The position numbers and the translations under genes were made by a program. DNA of 64,000 bases, taken from contig NZ_CATNVD010000006.1 in assembly GCF_951230155.1 (NCBI RefSeq), positions 109,441 to 173,440 of the forward strand, read 5' to 3'. The stretch's first letter is position 1. Every line of letters begins with the position of its first letter. The stretch is from Parablautia sp. Marseille-Q6255 (GTDB lineage: Bacteria > Bacillota > Clostridia > Lachnospirales > Lachnospiraceae). Below the pieces are notes generated by a model. The model made no database searches and was not told where the DNA came from. It worked only from the letters and a program-made list of their open reading frames with translations. Positions 17,231 through 25,640 of this stretch are shown here, one piece after another.

Positions 17231-18172
17231 ATGGGCGAGAATATTTCAACAAGAGAGGCATATGGCCGCGCGCTTGTGGAGTTTGGAAACAATGAAAAAA
17301 TTTATGTATTTGATGCAGATCTGAAGAAATGTACCATGACAACTTACTTTGCAGACAAGTATCCGGAGCGTTTTTTTAATATCGGTATTGCAGAGGCAAA
17401 TATGGTAGACGTTGCAGCAGGTTTTGCAACCTGCGGTGCAACGGCACTGGTACATACATTCGCGATTTTCGCAGCAGGCCGTGTGTATGACCAGGTGAGA
17501 AATGATGTAGCCTATCCGGGACTGAACGTAAAGGTGATCGGGAGTCATGCAGGACTTACGGTGGGAGAGGATGGAGCGACGCATCAGTGTATTGAGGATA
17601 TCAGCCTGATGCGCACGATACCGGGGATGACGGTAATCGTTCCGTGTGATTCCAATGAGGTACGCCTTGCGACAAAAGCGATGCTTGAATACGAGGGACC
17701 GTGCTATTTCCGTACAGGGCGTCCGGCAGTGGAGTGTGTCACAGATACCTTTGAAGATTATAAATTTGAAATTGGAAAAGGTGTGCAGCTGACCGATGGG
17801 AAGGATGTAACGATCATTGCATGCGGCCTTATGGTACAGGAGGCATTGAAAGCCGGAAAGCTCTTGGAAAAAGAGGGAATCCGTGCAAGAGTGATCGACA
17901 TGCATACGATCAAGCCGATCGACCGGGATATCATCATCAGAGCGGCAAAGGAAACAGGAGCCATTGTTACGGCGGAAGAGCACAATATCATTGGTGGGCT
18001 CGGAGCAGCTGTCTCTGAGGTGGTAGTTGCGACAGAAAATGTTCCGGTTGAGTTTGTAGGTGTAGAGGACGTATTTGGCCACTCCGCAGCGCCGAAGGTT
18101 CTGCTGGAGAAATATGGACTGACGCCGGAAAATATCGCAGAAAAGGCAAAGAGGGCAATTGCCAGAAAATAA
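17231..18172 (+). CDS. Transketolase, C-terminal subunit
   Basis: A 313-residue partner of the preceding subunit. It contains the pyrimidine-binding domain (FNIGIAEANMVDVAAGFA, where the catalytic glutamate lies, and AGLTVGEDGATHQCIEDIS) and the C-terminal domain (VIDMHTIKPIDRDII, AEEHNIIGGLG). Length and order match the usual second half of a split enzyme. GGAGG of the upstream gene's last codons acts as ribosome site, only three bases separating the two reading frames. Confidence 0.92.
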   Translation: MGENISTREAYGRALVEFGNNEKIYVFDADLKKCTMTTYFADKYPERFFNIGIAEANMVDVAAGFATCGATALVHTFAIFAAGRVYDQVRNDVAYPGLNVKVIGSHAGLTVGEDGATHQCIEDISLMRTIPGMTVIVPCDSNEVRLATKAMLEYEGPCYFRTGRPAVECVTDTFEDYKFEIGKGVQLTDGKDVTIIACGLMVQEALKAGKLLEKEGIRARVIDMHTIKPIDRDIIIRAAKETGAIVTAEEHNIIGGLGAAVSEVVVATENVPVEFVGVEDVFGHSAAPKVLLEKYGLTPENIAEKAKRAIARK

Positions 18173-18184
18173 TCGGGAAACAGA

Positions 18185-19855
18185 ATGGAACGATGCTATA
18201 TGGAAAAAAAGTACGTAATAGGTGTGGATTTTGGAAGTGATTCCGTCCGTGCGGTAGTAGTAGATACGCACAGCGGAGATACGGCAGGGAGCAAGACAGT
18301 CTTTTATACCAGATGGAACCAGGGCTTGTATCAGCACCCGGAACAGGGGATTTTCCGGCAGCACCCGCTGGATTATCTGGAATCGCTTGAGCTGTGTATA
18401 AAAGGGGCAATACAGTCTTTGTGTGAAGAAGAAAGGGCATTGATCGCAGGGATCGGTATTGATACTACAGGCTCTACGCCGGCTCCGGTTGACGAAAACG
18501 GCACACCGCTGGCGCTTCTTCCCGGCTTTGAAGAAAATGAAAATGCCATGTTTCATTTGTGGAAGGATCATTCTGCGTTTGCTGAGGCAGAGGAGATCAA
18601 CGAACTTTTTTTGCATGGAAGTGATACGGATTATACGAAATACCAGGGGAATTACTGTGCAGAGTGGTTCTGGGCGAAAATATTGCATACAATACGGACA
18701 GATGAGCAGATTTTGGCTGCCGCCTATACCTGGGAAGAGCACAGCGACTGGATCGTAGGCGTGCTGTGCGGGGAAACTCGTCCTGAGCATCTTTATCACG
18801 GCGCCTGTGCTGCGGGCCATAAGGCATACTGGCATAGCGAGTGGGGCGGCCTTCCGGCAGCAGAGCTTCTGGAGCGTCTGGATCCGTATCTGGTGCGAGT
18901 GCGGGAACGCTATGGCAGGAAGCCGCAGCCGGCAGTGGTAAAGGCGGGACATTTATGTCCGGAATGGGCGAAGCGTCTGGGGCTCGATGAAGGCGTGGTT
19001 ATTTCAGGAAGCTCTTTTGACGCACATGCCGGCGCTGTAGGCGCCGGTATCCGGGAAAAGACCATGGTCTGTACAATGGGGACTTCTGCGGTGGACATGA
19101 TCGTAGAAAAAGCAGAAAATCTGGACGGGAAGGACATCAAACGTTTTTGCGGACAGGCAGAAAATTCAATCCTGCCGGATCTGGTTGGTGTGGAGACTGG
19201 ACAGGCTGCATTTGGAGATATTTTTGCTTGGTTTAAAAAGTTGCTGATGTGGCCCATTCAGTGTTTTAAGGAGATACTGCCACCGGAACAGTACGAAAGT
19301 CTGTGGGGAACTCTGGATGAAAATCTGCTGCCAATGCTTCAGACATATGCCCGGCAGCTTGCGGATACGCCATTTCCTATTTCTCTGGACTGGTTTAATG
19401 GACGGCGCTATCCGGATACGGATGATTTTCAGACAGCAGTGATCAGCGGACTGCGTCTTGGTATGGAAGCGCCCGTGCTGTATCGTTCTCTGGTGTTTGG
19501 GGCAGTCTGTGGATTAAAGCGGATCATAAGAGGGTTCGAGGAACAGAAGATTGAGATATCAAATGTTATCGCCGTAGGAGGGATTTCTAAAAAATCCGAG
19601 TATGTGATGCAGATGATGGCAGATGTTCTGGAAAAAGATATCGCTATCGTAGATGCAGATCAGACCTGTGCACTGGGGGCGGCTATATATGCCGCAGTCG
19701 GCAGCGGAGTCTATGCAGATGAGCAGGAGGCCAGCGCGCATATGGCAGCTAAGGTGACACATATCTTTCACCCGGATGTCGGGAAGTATGAATTCTACCG
19801 CGCGCGTTACGCGGAATATCTTCGCCTTGCCGAAAGGAGCAGTCAGAAGAAATAA
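18185..19855 (+). CDS. Ribulokinase-like FGGY carbohydrate kinase
   Basis: A 556-residue sugar kinase of the FGGY family, close in length and motifs to AraB. It shows the N-terminal phosphate loop VIGVDFGSDSVRAVVVD, the sugar-site region IGIDTTGSTPAPVDENG, LWKDH, the AraB-like GACAAGHKAYWH, and in the second domain GSSFDAHAGAVGAGI, CTMGTSAVDM and AVGGISKKSEYVMQMMADVL. AraB-type kinases phosphorylate L- and D-pentuloses. The ATG at 18185 is preceded by a weak GGGA; an in-frame ATG at 18200 would match AraB N-termini more closely but has no ribosome site. No pentose isomerase or ribulose-phosphate epimerase is encoded nearby, so a ketose or an isomerase encoded elsewhere must feed it. Confidence 0.88.
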   Translation: MERCYMEKKYVIGVDFGSDSVRAVVVDTHSGDTAGSKTVFYTRWNQGLYQHPEQGIFRQHPLDYLESLELCIKGAIQSLCEEERALIAGIGIDTTGSTPAPVDENGTPLALLPGFEENENAMFHLWKDHSAFAEAEEINELFLHGSDTDYTKYQGNYCAEWFWAKILHTIRTDEQILAAAYTWEEHSDWIVGVLCGETRPEHLYHGACAAGHKAYWHSEWGGLPAAELLERLDPYLVRVRERYGRKPQPAVVKAGHLCPEWAKRLGLDEGVVISGSSFDAHAGAVGAGIREKTMVCTMGTSAVDMIVEKAENLDGKDIKRFCGQAENSILPDLVGVETGQAAFGDIFAWFKKLLMWPIQCFKEILPPEQYESLWGTLDENLLPMLQTYARQLADTPFPISLDWFNGRRYPDTDDFQTAVISGLRLGMEAPVLYRSLVFGAVCGLKRIIRGFEEQKIEISNVIAVGGISKKSEYVMQMMADVLEKDIAIVDADQTCALGAAIYAAVGSGVYADEQEASAHMAAKVTHIFHPDVGKYEFYRARYAEYLRLAERSSQKK

Positions 19856-19916
19856 AATTTACAAGGCATGACTGGTTAGAAGAAGACAGGGAACAGGGCA
19901 GTGATGGAAAGGGATC

Positions 19917-19971
19917 AGAAGCTTTTGCAGCATAGGATGCGCTACAGACGCACCAACTGCAAGAAGCTTCT
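19917..19971 (+). terminator. Imperfect inverted repeat after the kinase operon
   Basis: AGAAGCTTTTGCAG (19917-19930) pairs with CTGCAAGAAGCTTCT (19956-19970) with one bulge, followed by an AT-rich stretch rather than a clean T-run. It may end the kinase operon. Between it and the dinD remnant lies AT-rich DNA with a 16-codon open stretch after AGGAGG (from TTG 20040) that I do not consider a gene. Confidence 0.45.
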
Positions 19972-20147
19972 AATTTAAAAAATATAATTAAAATATGCAA
20001 ACTATAAATATGATAAAATGAGGAGGGTTGAAACGACTTGGATTTGAGAGAAATTAGTAGAAATATATTAGAAGTGGTTGTAAAATAAAAGATGAAATAT
20101 TGAAGTTGGAAGAAAGTAAAGGTGGGAGTTTATAATGAGTCAACTAA

Positions 20148-20288
20148 AAGCTAAAGATTGCTTGTGAAAACAGTGGTCATATTATTGCGAACAATTTTCC
20201 TGAGGTCAGGAAAATCGTAAGTGCCGGTGCAACGAGTAAGCCGGTTAAGGATTCAAACGTATCGGCAGGAAGTGGCAGATCATTTTAG
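20148..20288 (+). pseudogene. Remnant of dinD (DNA damage-inducible protein D)
   Basis: An open stretch of 46 codons reads KLKIACENSGHIIANNFPEV, then RKIVSAGATSKPVKD, before running into unrelated sequence and a stop at 20286. The segment AC-ENSGH-x(4)-F-x-E and the following K-x-V-x-x-G-A-x-x-K-x-x-K-D match the N-terminal region of DinD as I remember it (E. coli has EACENSGHTIDDHF). There is no in-frame start, an in-frame TAA lies just upstream, and about 200 residues of the family are missing. DinD genes often sit inside type I restriction operons, so this may be the scar of a lost module. The call rests on recall of one motif. Confidence 0.6.
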
Positions 20289-20338
20289 CAACCTGTTAAT
20301 ATATTGCTTGCACAAATACAATATGAGTGGAGGTAAAA

Positions 20339-20938
20339 ATGGAACTGAACAGACAGAATGCACAGGCAGCGCTGCAAATGGCGTCTGAGACAAATCCGGG
20401 ACCGTGGACGGAGCACTCCCGTTATGTGGCGCAAGCCTGCGAGAACATAGCTGCGCGGTGCGGACATCTGTCAACAGAAAAGGCGTATCTGTATGGGCTG
20501 CTGCATGATATCGGGCGTTATCCCGGCGTGAGCTCGGAAAAGCATCTGATTGATGGTTACCGGTACTGCATGGAGCGTGGATGGGAGAAGGCGGCGCAGA
20601 TCTGCATTTCGCATGCCTTTATGATACAGGATGTCAGTACCTCGATCGGTACGTTTGATGTGAGCGAAGAGGACTATCAGTTTATGAAGGGATTTGTAGC
20701 AAATGCGGTCTATGACGATTATGATCGTCTGGTGCAGCTGTGCGACTCACTGGCTCTGCCGACAGGCTTTTGTCTGCTGGAAAAGAGATTTGTGGATGTG
20801 ACGCTTCGGTATGGCGTTCATCCCTCAACGGTCGATCGCTGGAAAAAGATATTAGAGATAAAGGATTTATTTGAAAAGCAGATCGGCTGTTCGATCTACA
20901 GCCTGCTTCCCGGCGTTGTGGAGAACAGCTTTTGTTAG
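20339..20938 (+). CDS. HD-domain phosphohydrolase-like protein
   Basis: A 199-residue HD-superfamily protein. The first metal histidine lies in WTEHSRYVAQACENIA, the HD pair in YLYGLLHDIGRYPG, and a further histidine in CISHAFM; the last conserved aspartate is probably in VQLCDSLALP. Proteins of this small type are found throughout Clostridia next to unrelated genes and their substrate is not known. GGAGG at 20329-20333 sets the ATG at 20339; an in-frame GTG at 20327 overlaps the ribosome site and is unlikely. It is monocistronic and shares a bidirectional terminator with the convergent ABC operon. Confidence 0.82.
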   Translation: MELNRQNAQAALQMASETNPGPWTEHSRYVAQACENIAARCGHLSTEKAYLYGLLHDIGRYPGVSSEKHLIDGYRYCMERGWEKAAQICISHAFMIQDVSTSIGTFDVSEEDYQFMKGFVANAVYDDYDRLVQLCDSLALPTGFCLLEKRFVDVTLRYGVHPSTVDRWKKILEIKDLFEKQIGCSIYSLLPGVVENSFC

Positions 20939-20960
20939 AAGGAAGGATGAAAAAATGAAG

Positions 20961-21002
20961 AAAAAGGAGCGATCTATCTTTTCAGATGGTACGCTCCTTT
21001 TT
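20961..21002. terminator. Bidirectional terminator
   Basis: AAAAAGGAGCG (20961-20971) pairs with CGCTCCTTTTT (20992-21002), with a smaller inner stem. It lies between the convergent HD-domain gene and the ABC operon and has a T-run in both directions. Confidence 0.9.
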
Positions 21003-21015
21003 ATAGCCGCTTCTT

Positions 21016-21810
21016 TTATCCAAGCAGTGCGGAATCATTCGTAAACGCTTCGCCGCTTGCATGCTCGAACTGGTCAAGCAGGTCGCGGACGGTCAGCTTT
21101 TTCTTATCCTCGCCTGCGATATCGAGAATGATCTGTCCGTTCATCATCATGATCAGACGGTTGCCGTGCTGGATCGCATCTTTCATGTTGTGGGTGATCA
21201 TTAAGGTGGTCAGATGGTCGCGGTTGACGATCATATCGGTGATCTCCAGAACTTTGGCAGCCGTCTTGGGATCGAGTGCCGCGGTATGCTCATCGAGAAG
21301 CAGAAGCTTTGGTTTCTGGAGTGTTGCCATCAGAAGCGTCAGTGCCTGACGTTGTCCTCCGGAGAGGAGCCCTACCTTTGAGGTCAGGCGGTCTTCAAGT
21401 CCGAGACCGAGGACTTTTAACAGCTCACGGTATTCGGCGCTTTCTGATTTTGAGATGCCGGGGCGCAGGAAACGCGTTTTTCCTCGGCGTTTTGCAAGCG
21501 CCAGATTTTCCTGTATCTCCATTGTGGCGGCGGTACCTGTCATCGGGTCCTGAAATACCCTGCCCAGATATGCGGCGCGTTTGTATTCCGGCAGCTTTGT
21601 GACGTCGACGCCATCGATGAGGATCTGCCCTTCGTCGACGAACCATGTACCGGCCACGGCATTGAGCATGGTCGACTTTCCGGCTCCGTTCCCTCCGATC
21701 ACAGTGACAAAATCGCCGTCGTTTAATTTGAGAGAAAGCCCGTTTAGCGCAGTCTTTTCGTTGATCGTGCCAGGATTAAAGGTCTTATAAAGGTTCTTGA
21801 GCTCAAGCAT
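21016..21810 (-). CDS. ABC transporter ATP-binding protein (TrpZ-like)
   Basis: A 264-residue ATPase with Walker A GGNGAGKST, signature LLSGGQRQAL, Walker B LLLLDEHTAALD and H-loop ITHNM. The H in DEHTAALD in place of the common P is typical of the TrpXYZ/YcjNOP-like importers paired with branched-chain-amino-acid type permeases. It is the last gene of a three-gene operon: binding protein, permease, ATPase. AAAGGAGG precedes the ATG, and the gene overlaps the end of the permease gene by eight bases. Confidence 0.9.
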   Translation of the reverse strand: MLELKNLYKTFNPGTINEKTALNGLSLKLNDGDFVTVIGGNGAGKSTMLNAVAGTWFVDEGQILIDGVDVTKLPEYKRAAYLGRVFQDPMTGTAATMEIQENLALAKRRGKTRFLRPGISKSESAEYRELLKVLGLGLEDRLTSKVGLLSGGQRQALTLLMATLQKPKLLLLDEHTAALDPKTAAKVLEITDMIVNRDHLTTLMITHNMKDAIQHGNRLIMMMNGQIILDIAGEDKKKLTVRDLLDQFEHASGEAFTNDSALLG

Positions 21811-22729
21811 TCGTACTGCCTCCTTTCTTTGCCGGCTTTGAAAAATATTTTCCTTTCCAGTACGGGAAGGCGAGGAATACGGCTACGACGAGCGCAGACA
21901 GGAGCTTGAGCAGATCCGTGTCGATGCCGAGCCAGATAACGGTCTGGAGCACAAGGTAGTAGAGGATCGAGCCAAGCACAACGCCAAGGAGCTTAAAGCC
22001 AAAGTTGCGGAAGATCTTTCCAAATACAGCTTCGCCGATGATCACAGCTGCGAGACCGATGACGATCGCGCCGCGCCCCATATTGACGTCGGAGAAGCCC
22101 TGATACTGTGCCAGGAGCGCGCTTGAAAAGGCGACGAGACCGTTGGAGAGCATCAGACCGATCACGGTATTGCGCGCGGTATTAATGCCCTGTGCGCGGG
22201 ACATGTTTGGGTTGCAGCCGGTAGCGCGCAGAGAACAGCCGAGCTCTGTGCCGAAAAACCAGTACAAAAGGGCGATCAGTACGAGTATGATAACAGCGAC
22301 GATCAGGATCGTATTCTGCCATACGGGGACGTTTTTGATATAGCGCAAAGAGACGAGCAGATCGTATTTGTCTACGTTGATCGCCTGGTTCGCTTTGCCC
22401 ATGATCTTCAGGTTGACAGAGTATAAAGACAGCTGAGTCAGGATGCCGGCGAGGATGGCAGGGATACCCATAAAGGTATGGAAAATGCCTGTCACCAGTC
22501 CGGCGAGCATGCCGGCTCCGGTAGCCGCGAGCATTGCCACCCAGACGTTGCAGCCGCTGAGCATCAGCATGATGCACACGGCGCCTCCGGTACACATGGT
22601 CCCGTCTACGGTCAGATCAGCGACATCGAGGATCCGGTAGGTCAGGTAGACGCCGATCGCCATGACTCCCCAGATAAGCCCCTGTGCGGCTGCGCCCGGA
22701 AGTGCGTTGATAAGATTCATAATCTCCAT
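21803..22729 (-). CDS. ABC transporter permease, LivH-like (TrpY-like)
   Basis: A 308-residue membrane protein with eight or more hydrophobic helices and the sequence block YLTYRILDVADLTVDGTMC near the N-terminus, which is characteristic of permeases working with TrpX-type binding proteins. FRNFGFKLLGVVLGS near the end is the likely ATPase-contact region. AGGAGGA lies seven bases before the ATG. It sits between the binding protein and the ATPase. Confidence 0.88.
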   Translation of the reverse strand: MEIMNLINALPGAAAQGLIWGVMAIGVYLTYRILDVADLTVDGTMCTGGAVCIMLMLSGCNVWVAMLAATGAGMLAGLVTGIFHTFMGIPAILAGILTQLSLYSVNLKIMGKANQAINVDKYDLLVSLRYIKNVPVWQNTILIVAVIILVLIALLYWFFGTELGCSLRATGCNPNMSRAQGINTARNTVIGLMLSNGLVAFSSALLAQYQGFSDVNMGRGAIVIGLAAVIIGEAVFGKIFRNFGFKLLGVVLGSILYYLVLQTVIWLGIDTDLLKLLSALVVAVFLAFPYWKGKYFSKPAKKGGSTNA

Positions 22730-22833
22730 TTGAAGTTCCTCCTAATTGCCAAAAGGAACAGCGAGAGAAGTGTTCTTTCCCGCTGTCCGCTGGTAATCCT
22801 GATATGTGATTGAAAAATGTCTGTTTTTCTGTA

Positions 22834-23802
22834 TTATTCTGCTGCTTCGATCGCTTCATAGCCTTCCGGGATCTTGATGCCGAGGGCTTCACAGATATCC
22901 GGATTGTATTTTTTCACAAAGGTCGGCGCATATTCGATCGGCATTTCAGAGATATCGGATTCTCCGGTAAGGATCTTTACGGCCATCTCACCTGTGGTGC
23001 GTCCGATATCGTAGTAGCTGATAGAAAGTGTGGCAACACCGCAGCCAGCGCAGATGCCCTCTTCGCCGGCAATGATCGGGATACCTGCCGGCTGGCAGAT
23101 ATTGTTGATGATCTCTGTATTAGAAGCGGCTGTGTTGTCTGTCGGAACATAGATGACATCGCATTCAGAAGAAGCTGTCGTTACGACAGAGGACAGATCA
23201 TTGGAATCGGAGAACGCGTAGTATTCACAGGAATACCCCAGTTCTTCCAGCTCTGCTTTTACGGTATCTACCTGATACTGAGAATTTGCCTCTGCGGAGC
23301 AGTACAAAAGGCCGACATTTTTGGCATCCGGAAACAGCTCATGGAGCATGGCTGCCTGCTCATCGAGCGGAGCGAGGTCGGAGGTACCGGAGACATTGCC
23401 GCCTACAGTTCCGTCAAAATCTTCAAGCTCCAAAGCGACGCCGTACTCGGTGATCGAAGTGCCGAGGATCGGGATCTCGTTTGTACCGGCCACCGCTGCC
23501 TGCAAGGAGGCTGTCGCATTTGCGAGGATCAGGTCTACGCCATTGGAGACGAAGCTGTTGATGATGGTGGAACACGTATTAGAATCCCCCTGCGCATTCT
23601 GTTCATCAAAGGTCACTGCATCGCCAAGCTCCTCTGACAGCACATCCTTAAATCCCTGTGTGGCAGCATCGAGCGCCTCATGCTGTACGAGCTGGCAGAT
23701 ACCTACGGTATAAGACTGTGATTCTTCGGCAAGCGCTGTCGTGCCGATCAGACTTGTGGCTGCGGCTGCCAGGATCACAGTAGTTAACATCTGTTTTTTC
23801 AT
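22834..23802 (-). CDS. ABC transporter substrate-binding protein (TrpX-like)
   Basis: A 322-residue secreted binding protein with a clear signal peptide (KKQ, a hydrophobic run, cleavage near ALAEE). The mature part is of the ABC-sub-bind class: VGICQLVQHEALDAATQGFK at its N-terminus, DLILANATASLQAAV, the DLAPLDEQAAMLHELFPDAK block, then VPTDNTAASN and ISYYDIGRTTGEMAVKIL. These are the marks of predicted tryptophan/tyrosine or similar small-molecule importers. GGGAGG supports ATG 23802 over an upstream in-frame ATG at 23823. Confidence 0.9.
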   Translation of the reverse strand: MKKQMLTTVILAAAATSLIGTTALAEESQSYTVGICQLVQHEALDAATQGFKDVLSEELGDAVTFDEQNAQGDSNTCSTIINSFVSNGVDLILANATASLQAAVAGTNEIPILGTSITEYGVALELEDFDGTVGGNVSGTSDLAPLDEQAAMLHELFPDAKNVGLLYCSAEANSQYQVDTVKAELEELGYSCEYYAFSDSNDLSSVVTTASSECDVIYVPTDNTAASNTEIINNICQPAGIPIIAGEEGICAGCGVATLSISYYDIGRTTGEMAVKILTGESDISEMPIEYAPTFVKKYNPDICEALGIKIPEGYEAIEAAE

Positions 23803-23880
23803 AATAAAATCCTCCCTGATCATAATATATCATGATGTCAGGAATCATTTGCTTCCGGCATCATTTTATTGAACTACATC

Positions 23881-23909
23881 AATATATCACTTTAAAGCGA
23901 AAAAGTCAA
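23881..23909 (-). promoter_or_regulatory. Promoter of the TrpXYZ-like operon
   Basis: On the minus strand TTGACT (23904-23909) and TATATT (23881-23886) have a 17-base spacer, about 75 bases upstream of the binding-protein start. A near-consensus vegetative promoter. Confidence 0.82.
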
Positions 23910-23920
23910 GCGCGATAAGA

Positions 23921-23950
23921 AAAAAGAATGTGTTCTGATACATTCTTTTT
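23921..23950 (-). terminator. Terminator of the flavoprotein gene
   Basis: AAAAAGAATGT (23921-23931) pairs perfectly with ACATTCTTTTT (23940-23950), with T-runs on both strands. It stops transcripts from the flavoprotein gene just ahead of the promoter of the next operon. Confidence 0.82.
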
Positions 23951-23996
23951 AAGTCGTCCGTTCTGATAAAACTCTGGCTGTCAGAGCGAAAGATTC

Positions 23997-24064
23997 GTAA
24001 CAGTTCAGCCGTCTGCCTGATTGCACTCAGATTTTTGCAGCTTTGTACATGGCCAAACTGTTAC
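23997..24064. repeat. Wide inverted repeat
   Basis: GTAACAGTTCAGCC (23997-24010) and GGCCAAACTGTTAC (24051-24064) are inverted copies with two mismatches, 40 bases apart, in the 3' region of the flavoprotein gene. It may be an additional 3' structure or a regulatory dyad. Confidence 0.5.
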
Positions 24065-24121
24065 AAATATTCTGGTAAAAGATGTGGAGACGCCAGAGGG
24101 GCGGCGCCCGATGCAGGCGCG

Positions 24122-25492
24122 TTACATTTCCTCTGCGATTTTGCGTGCTACGTAAACGCCGCTTGCAGAAGCATGGGACAGAGAGTGGGTCACTCCGCTG
24201 CCGTCGCCGATGATGTAAAGTCCTTTGTATTTTGTTTCCAGATTTTCATCAATATCTACTTCCATGTTATAGAATTTCACTTCTACACCATACAGGAGCG
24301 TATCATCGTTTGCTGTACCGGGAGCGATCTTGTCAAGGGCATAGATCATTTCGATGATCCCGTCCAGAATACGCTTTGGCAGTACGAGACTTAAATCTCC
24401 GGGGGTAGCAGCCAGCGTCGGAACAACCAGTCCTTCCTCAATGCGCTTTGCGTTGCTCCTGCGGCCGCGCACAAGGTCTCCAAAGCGCTGGACGATCACT
24501 CCGCCGCCGAGCATATTGGAAAGCTTTGCGATGCTTTCTCCGTATCCGTTGCTGTCTTTAAATGGCTCAGAAAAATGCTTTGCCACAAGCAGCGCGAAAT
24601 TGGTATTTTCCGTCTGTTTTTCTGCACCCTCGTAGCTGTGTCCGTTGACTGTGACGATACCGTTTGTATTTTCATTGACAACAATGCCGTTCGGATTCAT
24701 ACAGAAGGTACGCACATTATCCTCAAATTTTTCGGTACGGTATACGATCTTGCTTTCGTACAGCTCATCGGTCAGGTGAGAGAAGATCACAGCAGGGAGT
24801 TCTACGCGTACGCCGAGGTCTACACGGTTTGATTTTGTAGGGATATCCAGGCTGCGGCAGATGGACTCCATCCATTTGCTCCCGCTTCGGCCTACAGAGA
24901 CAATACAGCGCGTGCAGTCGGCAAAATCTGATCCGTAGTGGACGCGGTAGCCATCCGAAAGGATCTCGATGCTGTCGATCGGGGTCTGGAAGAAAAAGTC
25001 CATTTTGTCCTTCAGCTCATTATAGATATTTTCCAGAACAATATAATTAATATCCGTGCCCAGATGGCGGACAGAAGCATCGAGGAGCTTTAGCTTGTTT
25101 TGCAGGCAGAGCTTTTTAAATTTTGTGCCTGCGGTTGAGTACATGCGTGTCCCCTCGCCGCCGTGGGCAATATTGATCTCATCGACATATTTCATAAGGC
25201 TGATCGCCTGTGAGCGTCCGATATGCTCATGCAGCGTTCCGCCGAAATCGTTGGTGATATTGTATTTTCCGTCAGAAAATGCACCGGCTCCGCCAAAACC
25301 GCTCATGATCGCGCAGGTTTTACATTTGATACAGCTTTTTACTTTTTGTCCGTCGATCGGGCAATGCCGCTTTTCGAGCGGGAAGCCGGATTCATATACG
25401 GCGATCCGCAGCTTTGGATTTTTCTGGATCAGCTCATATGCGGAAAAAATCCCTCCAGGCCCTGCACCGACGATAATCACATCATATTTCAT
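24122..25492 (-). CDS. FAD-dependent oxidoreductase (COG2509-like)
   Basis: A 456-residue flavoprotein with the N-terminal dinucleotide loop VIIVGAGPGGIFSAYEL, a cysteine-rich segment KSCIKCKTCAIMSGFGGAGAF, and the C-terminal FAD block LYIIGDGSGVTHSLSHA with ASGVYVARKIA at the end. This matches a widespread class of uncharacterised FAD-dependent dehydrogenases in anaerobes. The C-x2-C-x2-C cysteines could bind a cluster or be redox-active; that is inference. GGAG lies about ten bases before the ATG. It is monocistronic with its own promoter. Confidence 0.85.
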   Translation of the reverse strand: MKYDVIIVGAGPGGIFSAYELIQKNPKLRIAVYESGFPLEKRHCPIDGQKVKSCIKCKTCAIMSGFGGAGAFSDGKYNITNDFGGTLHEHIGRSQAISLMKYVDEINIAHGGEGTRMYSTAGTKFKKLCLQNKLKLLDASVRHLGTDINYIVLENIYNELKDKMDFFFQTPIDSIEILSDGYRVHYGSDFADCTRCIVSVGRSGSKWMESICRSLDIPTKSNRVDLGVRVELPAVIFSHLTDELYESKIVYRTEKFEDNVRTFCMNPNGIVVNENTNGIVTVNGHSYEGAEKQTENTNFALLVAKHFSEPFKDSNGYGESIAKLSNMLGGGVIVQRFGDLVRGRRSNAKRIEEGLVVPTLAATPGDLSLVLPKRILDGIIEMIYALDKIAPGTANDDTLLYGVEVKFYNMEVDIDENLETKYKGLYIIGDGSGVTHSLSHASASGVYVARKIAEEM

Positions 25493-25576
25493 ATACTTGT
25501 CTCTCCTTTACATTATATAGCAGCTGTCTGTGCCGCATGCTGCAGCAGACGCACCGACAGGAAGCATACTATTTTC

Positions 25577-25605
25577 AGTATACTGTCTTGGAAATGCTGC
25601 GTCAA
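25577..25605 (-). promoter_or_regulatory. Promoter of the flavoprotein gene
   Basis: On the minus strand TTGACG (25600-25605) and TATACT (25577-25582) are 17 bases apart, about 85 bases from the ATG. Confidence 0.78.
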
Positions 25606-25640
25606 GGAAAACACGGCTTGTCGGATGCATTTACCTTGAG

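Noticed and set aside
19990..20100. Small gene starting at TTG 20040 after AGGAGG
   Set aside because: Only 16 codons, no similarity, in a region of decayed sequence.
24040..24125. Hairpin GGCGGCGCC near the end of the flavoprotein gene as a separate terminator
   Set aside because: It has no T-run in the direction of transcription; the better terminator is at 23921-23950.
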